From NCBI GenBank assembly GCA_014155875.1, contig JACEFZ010001371.1, forward strand, positions 626,501-690,500: a stretch of 64,000 bases of DNA, in the 5' to 3' direction. Origin of the DNA: Cepaea nemoralis. Its lineage: Eukaryota > Mollusca > Gastropoda > Stylommatophora > Helicidae. The notes under the pieces are model-generated. The model had not been told where the DNA came from and did not search any database. It was given only the letters and a program-made list of their open reading frames with translations. How positions within the stretch are numbered: the stretch's first letter is position 1; each line of letters opens with the position of its first letter. The translations under genes and the position numbers were made by a program. Below are positions 11,929-22,534 of this stretch, piece by piece.

Positions 11929-12175
11929 GGGGCTGCGTGGGGGGCTGCGTGGTCTCGAGGTATGGTGTTCGCATCGAGTGCTGGAGGTCCTTGGTTCAAG
12001 CCCTGGTGTGGACCGGGATTTTTTCACGTGGACTTCTAGTAACAAAATTTCCCCTGGTCTATGGGTAGTGAGACCGGACGCCCGTGTGTATTGTTGCGCA
12101 CGTAAAAAATCCCCTGGCAGTTGGAAATCAAAAAGAGTAGCCTAACGGCGCTGCCCGGACAAAATTTCGAGTTAA
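11929..12175 (+). mobile_element. tRNA-derived SINE, family 2
   Basis: A box TGGTCTCGAGG at 11950-11960 and B box GGTTCAAGCCC at 11993-12003 are 43 bp apart, as in a tRNA. A tRNA-unrelated body follows. A poly-G run (11900-11914) precedes it. No clear target duplication was found, so the ends are approximate. Confidence 0.68.
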
Positions 12176-12211
12176 AAATCTACCCAAAGTATTTCAGGAT
12201 CCTATGAAATC

Positions 12212-12570
12212 TTCTATTTTTTCCAATTGTGCATACGTGTTGTGTGTGTACATTGGTGGGGGTTCACTTACATACCAAGGAAAGGAGCAGTCAGGGAGAA
12301 AAACCTGTACTGAGATAGTCGTCTATACTCATATATTTAGACTTAAACATCTATCTTAGCTAACCTTCTCTTTCCCATTCCTTGGCGAATATTCAGCACA
12401 GTTCACTTCATTTTGTAACGAGCCACTTGGAGCTGTACGTTGGATATTCATGGGCTTAATCTGTAGTTCAGCCATATAGATTTTGTCCCTAGTCAGTTTC
12501 TGACTATTTGGGGTTGCTCGCCAGTGAATAATACTTTCATCTAGCCGGTGGGGCACCCCGACATCTGACA
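12212..12570. repeat. 360-bp dispersed repeat, copy 1
   Basis: This block and 17573-17933 are nearly identical direct repeats 5.0 kb apart, sharing 'ttctattttttccaattgtg' at the left and 'gaca' after 'ggggcaccccgac' at the right. Both hold the same ~65-codon minus-strand open frame with a few substitutions (for example QNEVNCAEY versus QIEMNCAEY). On the minus strand the block starts TGTCAGA(T/A)GTCGGGG. It could be an LTR, a leader fragment of an LTR element or a MITE; outer flanks show no matching target duplication. Confidence 0.7.
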
Positions 12571-13242
12571 GATTGGGCTTCTCGTCTGGAATTTGAATTC
12601 GGACTTCTCGCTTTCAATAGACTCCGGTACTAGACCCTAGACATACGATTGTAAACGTTAACTCTTGTAATCTTCATTCATCAAAATAGACTATCATCAA
12701 ATGTAGCTAATTTTAGTTGAGGAAGTTACAGAGTACATATATAACTTTTCAAAAGTATAACAGATAAGAACTTATGAGAAAACTACCATCATCTATCATT
12801 TATTGATAACTGTTTTTAACTATTATCAATTAGTGTTACCATTAATCATTTATTGATAATTGAACACTTTAATCATATTTACATTGATGTGTTTGATGAT
12901 TTAACTGCTTGACTGATTTGCAATTTTATGCTAATATGTGCCATGTTCATTTTGACATGTATGCAGTGCATTTTAATGTTTATTTAGGTAAATATTACTA
13001 TTGATTACTGTGTAGAATATCTCTCACACTTACTTCACTGCTATCGCCAGGTACTACTTGAATATTATTTTCAGTTGTCTTTCACTGCTGAGGCTAGACT
13101 ATACACATTGGATAGAGTAGACTGTCAGTAGTTAACTCTTGTCTTTCTAGCTTAGATCTGATGTTTGATATATACATAGGAGCTTACCTGAATATAGTCA
13201 TTTGCAATTATGGCCTTACGTTACCGGAATCTCAAATAGGAC
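12571..13242. other. AT-rich stretch upstream of unrecognised ORFs
   Basis: AT-rich, with short imperfect repeats of 'atcatttattgataa' at about 12797-12860. No copy of the LTR found at 15407 is present here, so a matching 5' LTR is missing or unrecognisable. Confidence 0.5.
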
Positions 13243-13494
13243 ATGAAGGCGCGCACAGATTTCTCAGAGACCGCGAGAGGGTGGGGCATAAGAGAAGGCT
13301 TAAAGGGGGAGCAACTAGAAACATATATCTTAGCTGAGTTAGAATGGTGGGACCAAGAAGAAGAAATTATGTTTAAAGAAAATGATGAGTTCTTTGGAGC
13401 ACAAGAGCGTAGCAAAACTGAAGGAGTAAAGATGGAGAAAAAGGAATATGGAAGCAGTCAATGCGGAGAAGGTAACCTTTCTAGCGGAACATAA
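13243..13494 (+). CDS. Gag-N-terminus-like ORF of unrecognised retroelement
   Basis: 83 codons rich in Glu and Lys. The segment GLKGEQLETYILAELEWWDQ resembles the start of molluscan/invertebrate gypsy-type Gag proteins, which have a 'GKELEQYADQKFKEAKD'-like helix followed by a charged coiled coil; the complete Gmr1-like element at 62.1 kb starts in that way. It overlaps the next open frame (13448) in another frame, so a frame shift, splice or two proteins are possible. The context is an element interior that ends at a polypurine tract and LTR at 15.4 kb. Function in capsid formation is inferred only from this similarity. Confidence 0.4.
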   Translation: MKARTDFSETARGWGIREGLKGEQLETYILAELEWWDQEEEIMFKENDEFFGAQERSKTEGVKMEKKEYGSSQCGEGNLSSGT

Positions 13495-14185
13495 GGTAGG
13501 AGATATGGATGCTCACCCAACCAGGAAGGAAGGGACATCTTTGCCACCCATCGCGGAATCAGAGTTAGTGGACCGGGAACTACAGGTTTTCATTCGACCC
13601 AGTCCTAAACGGAAAAGAGGGAAGAAAAAACATGCCAGGGGCACTTCAAACAGTCACAAACGTGATAACTGTTTGGACCACGGATATTGTGGTCTCACTG
13701 GTTCGTCAGTACAGGACCTTCAGGGAAACCACTTAACTTCTACTAGAAATGAATCTCGAGAGAAAGAGGAACTGAAGACAACCTTTAATGAGGTCGCAGG
13801 CAGAGACCTAGCCGATTCTCACATTCCCTTCTGTTCACAGAATCACGAAGTGGAATTACATCTGACTGAAATAGGGAGGAAGAAAGAAACGGAATCCCAG
13901 GTGAATTTCATTACTGCAACGCGGGAAGAATCACTAATTATCAGTTCAGATAATTTACCTATTAACAGTTACCCAGAGGACAACTGTTTGCACTACGGTT
14001 TGCCAGTACAAGACTCCCAGGAATCTCATTTTACTTCAACGAGGGGTAAAACTCAAGAAGAAGAGGACCTGAGGACATCTTTTAAAGAGGTCGAAGACGG
14101 AGAGGTAACCGACCTTATTATTCCCTTCAGCTCAGGCAAGCAAGAAGTGGGATTACATTTGACTAAGATAGGGATGAAGGAATGA
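13448..14185 (+). CDS. Unrecognised 245-aa ORF with two tandem modules
   Basis: I do not recognise this protein. After a basic stretch (PSPKRKRGKKKHARG, possible nuclear localisation signal) it has two similar modules of about 70-75 residues. The first runs from DNCLDHGYCGL through LTSTRNESREKEEL, TTFNEVAGRDLADSHIPF to EVELHLTEIGRKK. The second runs from DNCLHYGLPVQ through FTSTRGKTQEEEDL, TSFKEVEDGEVTDLIIPF to EVGLHLTKIGMKE. A third, worn copy continues after the stop at 14261-14398 (DCLDTSPPQDLPQ ... HESRTREE). The protein is highly charged with no cysteine knuckle, protease or polymerase motif. It lies within a retroelement interior and is most likely an accessory or rearranged Gag-region product. 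Confidence 0.4.
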   Translation: MEAVNAEKVTFLAEHKVGDMDAHPTRKEGTSLPPIAESELVDRELQVFIRPSPKRKRGKKKHARGTSNSHKRDNCLDHGYCGLTGSSVQDLQGNHLTSTRNESREKEELKTTFNEVAGRDLADSHIPFCSQNHEVELHLTEIGRKKETESQVNFITATREESLIISSDNLPINSYPEDNCLHYGLPVQDSQESHFTSTRGKTQEEEDLRTSFKEVEDGEVTDLIIPFSSGKQEVGLHLTKIGMKE

Positions 14186-14421
14186 TCCGGAACCCCGTGT
14201 GATCTTTGAGGCTGCAGCTCAGGAAAAGACACTAGATCATCAGTTCAAATGATTTACGTAATGTGATGGATTGTTTAGACACCAGCCCACCACAGGATTT
14301 ACCTCAACTGGACTTAGCCCATGAAAGCAGGACCAGAGAGGAACATCCAGACCAGGAAACATTTCCAGTTGTTATCTCACAGTATACCAGTTCGTAGACT
14401 AAGGAAACACAGGGAATTGTC

Positions 14422-14607
14422 ATGAGCCAGAATATGGACTCTGATATTGTGCAGACAACATTGTCTGTAGTTGCTAAAGAAGAAAATTCTTTGCACAAGA
14501 TGGAGGAAGAAACGCCTATCATCTCATTAGCTGAAGTTATCAGGGAATTCCAGCAACAGGGACCTGAAGAAATAGAAGTTAAGAGGGGTTGGAATCAACA
14601 CTCTTAG
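14422..14607 (+). CDS. Small unrecognised ORF (61 aa)
   Basis: Acidic peptide beginning MSQNMDSDIVQTTLSV and containing EEETPIISLAEVIREFQQQG. No known motif. It overlaps the next frame by 19 bases. It may be a further piece of the same broken reading region as 13448-14398. Confidence 0.25.
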   Translation: MSQNMDSDIVQTTLSVVAKEENSLHKMEEETPIISLAEVIREFQQQGPEEIEVKRGWNQHS

Positions 14608-15332
14608 GACTAAATCTACCCTTCAGTCAGGTCGATTTGATAGGAGTAGATCAGCTATTTGTGGATACTTTATTCAAAAGTAACTCCACTTTATCGCCTT
14701 TGAGTAACTATGTTATCTCTCAAGGCAGGACAACTTGGCACACTAAATTTCCAATTTCTAGCACGGTTTTTACAAGAAACTCTAATGTAGAGAAACTCAG
14801 CCCATTAACTGATTATCAGGGGAAGAAACCGCGACACCGAGGAGGGAAGATTGTTACGCCCGACTTTGAAGGAGGAAAGCGCCAGTTGAATTTATATCAT
14901 GGGACCATGATGTGTAACATTATTCCTTTCAAAAGGAAGATATTGATGGATCAGTTAAGGATCTATAAAGGATGGAGGAATATCACGGAGACAAGCTTTG
15001 CTGTGGCCAGCTTATGCACGACTTCACTACGGGTACATCCTCGGCTGAAAGGATTAAATCACGTGAGGGAGTGGACTAAGACAGTCGCCCACAGACGAAG
15101 AAGAATCCCGTTGATTGTGATCTTTCCCAGAGGGGTAAAAATACAACCTCCTGACAATTACCGGATTTTACCAAGCTATTGCATGGAATCCCGGCCGAAA
15201 ACCAGGTACAAGGACCTATCCAGAGTATCCTTGGGTTATGGAAATGGGACGTCTTTATGCAGATGCAGGACAACCCACTGCCACAAGGAATATTGGAAAC
15301 CTTTAGGCAGATACAGAACGGAGAGTGCTTAG
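14589..15332 (+). CDS. Unrecognised 247-aa ORF upstream of polypurine tract
   Basis: Uninterrupted 247 codons with no motif I can name. It is basic in the C-terminal half (VAHRRRRIPL, PRGVKIQPPDNYRI) and ends about 60 bases before the polypurine tract of a probable 3' LTR. An overlapping frame at 15179-15394 is also open. Its place between Gag-like sequence and a polypurine tract suggests it replaced or derives from the polymerase region of a deleted LTR element, but no polymerase motif survives. Confidence 0.3.
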   Translation: MESTLLGLNLPFSQVDLIGVDQLFVDTLFKSNSTLSPLSNYVISQGRTTWHTKFPISSTVFTRNSNVEKLSPLTDYQGKKPRHRGGKIVTPDFEGGKRQLNLYHGTMMCNIIPFKRKILMDQLRIYKGWRNITETSFAVASLCTTSLRVHPRLKGLNHVREWTKTVAHRRRRIPLIVIFPRGVKIQPPDNYRILPSYCMESRPKTRYKDLSRVSLGYGNGTSLCRCRTTHCHKEYWKPLGRYRTESA

Positions 15333-15392
15333 GCATTATTCTGGGATGTACGGCGTGCTTTGACAAAAGATTTCTGACAGAAACTTTTTTTT

Positions 15393-15403
15393 AAAGGGGG
15401 AAG
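15393..15403 (+). promoter_or_regulatory. Polypurine tract
   Basis: AAAGGGGGAAG lies 3 bases before TGTCACG, the start of an LTR-like sequence. This is the usual plus-strand primer position just upstream of a 3' LTR. Confidence 0.62.
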
Positions 15404-16056
15404 CTCTGTCACGAATTTGCAGCCTTTACTTCCCAGAACAATTTTCGGTTCACTTTTGATAGGCCATGTAGAGAATCAACAGACGAACAAAACTGTTTTC
15501 TCTATATTCAAGGCTATACCGTCTTGACGTAAGCTTGCAAAGCCTGCAAGTAAACAAACCACCAGGAATGTCTTTCTATCTGAGAAGTGTAATTTGACAC
15601 CAGTCAAACTACCCAGCCAGTCCAGATTCAAAGTGTTACGGGTCAAACTGATAATTACACCCACAGGATGGCAGACTCCATGGACTGTGTAATTAAAACC
15701 GACCAGGCATGACACCTGATAAGCAGAGGTAGGAAATCACCCAACCGTGATGGCTGACCTCCATCTGAAAACAGACTAGAGGTGCAAGGTGTGAAATCAC
15801 TGATAAGACTCAGACTGGCAGACTCAGGGAGGTGTGAACCAGGTCTCATAAGGCAATTAACACTGGGCCTGTGGGCTTTGTACCAGACAGAGGGGAGTCT
15901 GCACTGTAGGAATGTGTGAAACATTTTATTAGAGCAAGACTGGAGGAATGAGAGTGATAGCAAGTTTTGCAGTTAGGATTGCAATTAACGTCAGGGGGAG
16001 ATAAGAAGAATTTATGAATGGAATTCCTGGGAGATAAGTGTCTACTGCTAGGCTAG

Positions 16057-16065
16057 GTATAAAAA
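16057..16065 (+). promoter_or_regulatory. TATA box in LTR
   Basis: GTATAAAAA about 650 bases into the LTR, with a TG-rich stretch (the likely start region) about 30 bases downstream. Confidence 0.5.
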
Positions 16066-16226
16066 CCCATGCTAGACCTGTTCCCTTTAGATTAAGTCTG
16101 ACTTCAGAACAGGTAGGCAGCCAGCTCAATGTTTGTAGTCATATGTATGATTCTTATGTTGCTAGATTTCACTAGGAGAATTATTTCTTAGTAACTAGTC
16201 AGTCTATATCTGACATAGGTTATTTC

Positions 16227-16232
16227 AATAAA
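16227..16232 (+). terminator. Polyadenylation signal AATAAA in LTR
   Basis: AATAAA about 165 bases after the TATA box, fitting the end of an R region. Confidence 0.45.
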
Positions 16233-16369
16233 TATCATTGTCTAAGTATACTTTTAGGTGTCTTGGTAGATGCTTGTCATTTCTTTGTACACTATCCTAG
16301 TTGCCTTTTGGTGTGTGCATTTGTTGTACAGAATATAGTCAACTGACTATTTCTTTAATTCTTACCACA

Positions 16370-17572
16370 GCAGTAACTAAGTGGTGATTAAACCGGGCAG
16401 ATCAGCAAATATGGCTGGTCTGTGTGGTCACTTCAATTAGACTTGTTGTATATCTCATTTTGTAGCTATACAATATTAGTACTCATTAATAATGCCTGAT
16501 GCTATTATGTTGAGTATCATTAGATGTCAATCTTGAAGTAATATAATGTTTACGGATATGTTGGATGTATGTATGTGTAATTTCATATGAATATACGATG
16601 CTAGGAATATGCTTCGTACATATTCTTTTTGTGTATATACGTCTCATTTCGTATACATACAAACTAACTAGTGCATTATGCTATGATGTTAAAGTATCAT
16701 AATATGTCTAGTTTAATCAATATGTTTATGTGTATTGGATGTTTGATATGTTGATTTATCATATGCAAACCTACCAATACGAAGTGTTATGCTATTGTCT
16801 TCGCATTGGCACATTGGCCAATGATTGTGTTGGAAGCAGAGGTGTAATGGTACAGACATTACCCACAATTGGTATAGGGTATATGGTGCTAAACTTTCTC
16901 AGTGTATTGTGGGCGTGCAGTTCACGGTAATGCATGGGAACCTGGCACAGCTACTGGTCACGGCTTGTAAGCCCGGATGATCAGGCATTATTATAATACC
17001 ATTACCGACCCTGTGAACTGCAAAACCAACTTTGGACGGAGCGGCTGTACGACACAGAATTTCTGTATTAGCGACATGGACATGGGGCGGCAGAAATGTA
17101 ATCATTACAGGCGTGTGAGACAATTGAAAAGCCCGTCCCCGACTAAGACAGTAGAGAGAAGGAGGATGGTGAACGCAGTAGAGCTGGAAGATAAACTTGG
17201 CCAGACTGGTCATTGGATATGTTTGTGTTATGATATGTTTACTTAGGATTGCGCTGATGTAGAACTAGATATAACACATTCTTCACTTTCTTTCAAGCTC
17301 TCACAAGGAGCACCTATGTTATAGATCTCAAGAACGAGTGATGACTAGGTAGAGCTAGGACTGACAGGAGTCAGAATACCGGCAAGCTGTTCTTTTTTGA
17401 GTCTACTGGAGAGTGGGGATCTGGACCACAGATCCAGATAGATCAAGTAACAAGTTACGTAATGTTTCTCATCACTATCTATATGATATCATCATCATCA
17501 TTTTGAATAACATCCAATGTTTAATATGATTAGTAAATAAATGTTGTAGTATTGTAACTCATAGTTCTGTCA
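16370..17572. other. Non-genic stretch between LTR and 360-bp repeat
   Basis: AT-rich. Short open frames at 16730-17246 have no recognisable motifs. A (CAT)n-like run occurs near 17490. This may be the rest of a long LTR or flanking DNA; I cannot decide. Confidence 0.45.
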
Positions 17573-17933
17573 TTCTATTTTTTCCAATTGTGCATACGTG
17601 TTGTGTGTGTACATTGGTGGGGGTTCACTTACACACCAAGGAAAGGAGCAGTCAGGGAGAAAAACCTGTACTGAGATAGTCGTCTATAACTCATATATTC
17701 AGACTTAAACATCTATCCTAGCTAACCTTCTCTTTCCCTATTCCTTGGCGAATATTCAGCACAGTTCATTTCAATTTGTAACGAGCCACTTGGAGCTGTA
17801 CGTTGGATATTCATGGGCTTTATCTGTAGTTCAGCCATATAGATTTTGTCCCTAGTCAGTTTCTGACTATTTGGGGTTGCTCGCCAGTGAATAATACTTT
17901 CATCTAGCCGGTGGGGCACCCCGACTTCTGACA
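17573..17933. repeat. 360-bp dispersed repeat, copy 2
   Basis: Near-identical direct copy of 12212-12570. Its right end abuts a minus-strand LINE endonuclease fragment at 17934, with no intervening bases that belong clearly to either. Confidence 0.7.
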
Positions 17934-18652
17934 CCTATTAACATGTCTCGGTATTCTGCACATGGTATTATTCTGTCACCTCTCTCATTCTTTTCACCTA
18001 GGCCATAGTCACCAGTCACACCACTTGACCTTTTCGTTGCCTACTTTGGTATTTAAATCCTCGAGTATGGCAGTCAGTTCAAAAGTTTTACACTGGTCCA
18101 CGGCCATGTCTATTTCGTTATACAATATATCTATATCTTCTTCTTTACAGTCTGATGTTAGCATAAATACTTGTTAATATTTAGTGGTTTGCCATGGAGT
18201 TTCACCCATTTGATCCAAAATTATACTAATTCACCCGTGGTAGTCCTTCAGTTCTGCGCAAATAATTGTATACTTATCTAAATATCTCCCCCCCACCCCC
18301 TCTTTCCCGCACCTGGCCAAAGCATTCCACTAATACATAAAATATTTATCTTCATTCATTCCATTTCTTTCTTGATATTATCTATAAGATAATTTTTCAT
18401 TATGACTAAGTGTTCGACATCCCATGTACCATTCAGTGCATTTTTAACATGTAATGTGCATACAGTTGCTTGACGACGATCGGGTATCACCTGTAGCAAA
18501 TTATGCTCCCTACCAGACGAAGGGGCTCCACTGGAATCCCCACTAACGTCGTTATCTTTATCGATTTCGTTAAAAGGCATGATTTTCGTGAGAAAATACA
18601 GCGGCGGTTTCCTATTGTCTTCAATCGGTTTGTGTATGGTTGACTCCAATAA
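17934..18652 (-). pseudogene. LINE endonuclease N-terminal fragment
   Basis: On the minus strand the open part 18356-18649 includes NGTWDVEHLVIMKNYLIDNI, the decayed form of the opening GTWNVRTL-type motif of APE endonucleases. Further along, with frame changes, come EEDIDILYNEIDMAVDQCK, AILEDLNTKVGNEKV (the GDFNAKVG motif, Gly changed to Glu) and 'GLGERNERGDR'-like residues. It ends at the 360-bp repeat. The reverse transcriptase half is absent. Its 5' side touches the 3' end of a LINE-B fragment at 18653. Confidence 0.65.
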
Positions 18653-19012
18653 TTGGCACCTTGCCGTCTTGACAGACGATAGTTTGTGCTTTAGAAAGGC
18701 ATACTAACTTTTACCTATGGCGGTAGCGCATGTGACTGATAAGGCCAATTCGCGCTGTAAATGTCCGTTCACAGTGGGTGCATGTGAACACGTGGTCATT
18801 TCCACCATCATGCACCATCTTACGTCTCAAACGCTCGGTGTGTGACTTATCTGCAATAATGTTCTCCTTTGTCTTTATTCCATTTCTGATGTTTGCCCTC
18901 CATGCAACGCGTTCAGCGGCGACTTGCTCCCAATATGCATTATCAATGCCTGTATCAATCATGTCCCGCTTACACACATCTTTGTATCGTAGTAGAGGCC
19001 GACCCTGAGATC
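18653..19012 (-). mobile_element. LINE-B 3' fragment with C2H2 zinc finger
   Basis: 5'-truncated LINE. The open frame 18711-18977 starts in VCKRDMIDTGIDNAYWEQVA and ends with a classical C2H2 finger: C-T-H-C, 12 residues, H-x4-H, then a stop after RYRHR. The non-coding 3' end reads 'caaactatcgtctgtcaaga' then 'cggcaaggtgccaa', shared by the LINE-B copies at 28.7, 31.6, 31.9 and 38.4 kb. This piece has the best-preserved finger in the window. The finger presumably binds nucleic acid; its role in the LINE is not known to me. Confidence 0.8.
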
Positions 19013-19610
19013 TCTTACCCAGTTGACTGGTCTCTTACTAGTTGACTCCACTAGTCTTTGTCTAATGAGACAGACCCTGCAAGGCAGCAGGGGGCAGAGG
19101 TTACATATGGCGTCTCTTATCCACCAGTGGCCACGTCATAGAGTTTAGAGGTATTTTATAGAGATAGCTGCCCGACCAACTAACTCACCTTCTCTCAGTG
19201 ACCACTACCCGTTTTGGTCCACGGCTGCTTATTCAACATATTAACAGCTAACCCATAGACAAAATATGTATATACAGGCCATTCTACCATCAGCCACACG
19301 GTGGACGCACCTAGTAGTGGGACAGGATCTTACCCCAGGCGTGACATACGAACCAAGGTGCAACATATGTTAGCCTCGTATCTGCAGCTGAAATCGTGCA
19401 TGACTTCGAGCAAAGTCAAATACTGCCACTTGAAATAAGGGCGTCACATATCATCACATGAAGCAGCTTGATAACACTGTTAGCTCAGTAAACAGTAATG
19501 GCTTCAATAAAAGTGTCACCTATTCTTGTATACCGGATATAGCTCGCACAGATTCATGACGCCCATTCCTAAACATAGGAACCACCCAATCGGCGTGAGT
19601 CACCATAATC
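19013..19610. other. Non-genic stretch
   Basis: Contains a short self-similar piece ('gttgactggtctcttactag' then 'ttgactccactagtc'). No gene, no recognised repeat. Confidence 0.45.
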
Positions 19611-19995
19611 ATCATGTGCCATGTCGATAAGCGCAGGCAGTCATGGTTCGTCATCTCACGTGACCACCAGTCTTGGATCAGCTCTTATGTTTTTGTCTTA
19701 ATTATACCGCGTGACCAGGCCATCGAAATATTTATAACTCTGCTCCCCCTCCCACCCTCTTTTTCTTTTGTCACATGTCTTACCAGTTGTCACTAAAATT
19801 TGCATTTTATACCTACTATTAATGTGCTCAAAAAATCGTCACTGTCTTCATCAAATTTCTCGAAACAAGTTACTGTTTTCATTTGCTTCTTATAGGACTT
19901 GCTCGTTGGTTTTTCTGTCCGCCTATAGTAGTTTTTGCATTTTCCTCAGAAACAACATTGCCATTGGCATTAGATGTTTCTCTGTTTTGATATGA
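19611..19995 (-). pseudogene. LINE-A 3' fragment
   Basis: On the minus strand this aligns by eye with the last 380 bp of LINE-A1: the plus-strand sequence starts 'catcatgtgccatgtcgata' like 7378, then matches the regions encoding the conserved tail and the RRKMQ... block. Many indels and stops; 5' truncated. Confidence 0.75.
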
Positions 19996-20317
19996 GTAGC
20001 CACCGGATTATGATGTTATCACATTAACAGAATGGATGAGGCGAACTCTAGAGCCAGAATAGATTCCACTCACAGAGAAACGGATACTCTGCGCCGCTAC
20101 AAGTAAGGAAAGACTGCACGAATAATCCATCCCTGTTTGGCCGGGGCCTCTAGGACAGTAGTTCCCAAGCTTTTCAAGCAGAGGGCCTTATCTACTATTT
20201 TCGGTAGTTAAGCGGGCCACAACGTTATAAAATTATAAAAGTCGTTCAATATCATTCTTACCTTTCTTAACTTTCTTCAACAAAATTTCTAAAGCTTTAA
20301 AGGGAGTCAGTGTCAGT

Positions 20318-22248
20318 GTCAGAGTCAGCTGCAGAAACAACTATTCCAAAATTAAAGAAAGTGGGTCGTAAGAAATGGATGACTGAAGAAATTTTACACC
20401 TCATGGAAACAAGAAGACTCAACAAAAATAATTATGTCAAATATGAAAAAATTCACAGACAAGTCAGAATATTATGTAAGGAGGCAAAAGAAGCATGGCT
20501 TGAGGAAAAGTGCTTAGAAATTGAAAACCAACACAACAGTCAAAATACCAAATTAGTGCACAAAAGAATTCAGGAACTTACTAATACAAGAACAAGTACA
20601 TCAACAGGGTGTCTAAAATCTAAAGATGGCAAAATCATAATAGAAAAAGACCAGATTCTACATGTTTGGACAGATTATGTGAAACACCTTTATGATGAAA
20701 ACAGAGACGAACAGTATGATATTAGATTTAATAATGAAGGACCGCCAATTTTGGAGATGGAGGTTCGAAATGTTCTTAAGCATATGAAAGCTGGCAAGGC
20801 CCCCGGTGCAGATAACATCACAACAGAAATGGTTAAAGCTTTAGAAGAATTTGGACTAGAGCAAGTCACCAGACTGCTGAACACATTATATGATACAGGA
20901 GATATACCTCCTGAATTATGTAACTCTGTATTTATTGCAATCCCAAAGAAATCAGGAACCTTGGAATGTGATCAACATAGAACAATTAGTATAATGAGTC
21001 ACATCACAAAGATTTTGCTAAGAATTATCATGCAAAGAGTGAGGAAGAAGATACAACCTGAAATAGGGGAAGAACAATGCGGGTTTGTAGAAGGAAAGGG
21101 TACAGTAAATGCTGTGTATATGCTGCGAACAGTTATTGAACGTGCTATAGAAGTAAACAAGGATATACATCTTTGCTTTATTGACTATACAAAGGCTTTT
21201 GATAGAGTTAGACATGTCAACATGGTGGATATGCTTGCAGATCTACAAATTGATGGGAAAGACATTAGACTTATAAAAAACATATATTGGAAACAACAAG
21301 CTGCAATAAGGATTGATAATGAAGTGGGACAGTATCAGCCAATTAAGAGAAATGTTAGGCATGGATGTATGATGTCTCCAGATCTTTTTCCCCTATACAG
21401 TGAAAATATTTTCAGAAATGTAGAGGATATAAATGGAATCAGCATTGGATGGAAGAAACATCAATAACATTAGATATGCAGATGATACAGTATTAATTGC
21501 AGACAATGCGCAGGACCTGCAACAATTAGTAGATGCGGTTGTTGTACACAGTGAGCAACTGGGGTTAGAATTAAATTGTTAAAAGACTCAGGTTATGGTC
21601 GTCACTAGGAAGAAAGAAGTGCCACAATGTAATATACAAGTAAATGGAAATATTCTTCAACAAGTGAATCGGTACAATTATCTTGGAACAGTCATAACAT
21701 CTGATGGGAGATGCCTTGAAGAGATTAGAACAAGAATCGCCATGGCGAAAGTAGCCTTTAGCAAGATGAAAAACATTCTGACCAATAAAAAGATGTCAAT
21801 TGAAACGAGAAAAAGAGTGTTGAGGGGATACATAGAGCCTGTTCTTTTGTATGGATGTGAAACTTGGACAATGAGCAGTCAAGCTGAAAAACATCTGATG
21901 GCTGCAGAAATGTGGTTTCTGAGGAAAATGCAAAGAATACCATGGACAGACAGAAAAACCAATGACCAAGTACTACAGGAGACAAATGAACATCGTAAGC
22001 TGATTAGAGAGATTAGACGTAGACAGTCAAAATTATTTGGACATGTTATGAGAAGAAATGGATTGGAGAACTTGGTGACAACTGGCAAGATCGAAGGGAA
22101 CAGACCAAGAGGAAGACCGAGAGGAAAATACCTGGATGGCTTGGCCACATGGCAGGGACGGGACAGGAACACTGAGCTGATCCACGACACTGGTGATCGA
22201 GTGAAATGGCGAGTCATGACCGCCCACGCTTTCCGGCATGGCACATAA
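20318..22248 (+). pseudogene. LINE-A2 reverse transcriptase, one frameshift and one stop
   Basis: The first open part (to 21467) covers the linker, AGKAPGADNITTEM, FIDYTKAFDRV and RHGCMMSPDLF. The frame breaks near 21450 (GISIG then GRNINN in another frame); the catalytic YADDTVLIADN is intact at about 21475-21505 but in the shifted frame. A TAA at 21580-21582 replaces an AAA Lys codon of copy 1 (LELNC-stop-KTQ). The rest, 21595-22248, is open through the thumb and RPRGRPRGKYLDGLATW to HAFRHGT. No endonuclease and no RNase H. Two lesions only, so this is a fairly young dead copy. Confidence 0.9.
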
Positions 22249-22259
22249 TTGATTGATTG
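20318..22259 (+). mobile_element. LINE-A copy 2 (5' truncated)
   Basis: Bounded by AGTGTCAGT at 20309-20317 and 22260-22268, a probable 9-bp target duplication. It starts in the linker before the reverse transcriptase (SESAAETTIPKLKK, matching SISCAAEKTIPKVKK in copy 1) and ends 'ggcacataattgattgattg', a TGAT-type simple tail. Inserted in the hAT element. Confidence 0.82.
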
Positions 22260-22534
22260 AGTGTCAGTACTATACTGTGGTCATTCTTTGGCTTAAAATC
22301 AAAAGTTCATTTAACAATAAATTTTTAATCAGTTTCGAAAATAGCTATTAGTTAGTTAGTTAGTCTTTCCTCTTGAGCCTAAGGCGGCGCATAGGGCAGA
22401 AGTCCTGTCTCTCCATGCCTGGCGGTTCGCTGCTATCTGTTGTAGATCTTGGATATTTACTTGGCCGTTGAATGAGCCTTCTCTAATGATGGTTCTACGC
22501 AGGGTCTCTCTTGGTCTTCCCCGTTTTCTTTTCC

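Larger units (their letters stand above)
15407..16369 (+). mobile_element. Probable 3' LTR of the 13-15 kb retroelement
   Basis: It starts TGTCACGAATTTG right after a polypurine tract. It contains GTATAAAAA at 16057-16065 and AATAAA at 16227-16232, the spacing expected of a U3 promoter, R region and polyadenylation signal. The right end is uncertain; I place it tentatively at '...ttaccaca' (16369). No second LTR copy is in the window, so the 5' LTR is lost, diverged or never present. Confidence 0.5.

Noticed and set aside
12212..17933. Calling the 360-bp repeats LTRs of one 5.7-kb element
   Set aside because: No matching target duplication at the outer flanks, no polypurine tract beside them, and the enclosed orphan LTR has different ends.
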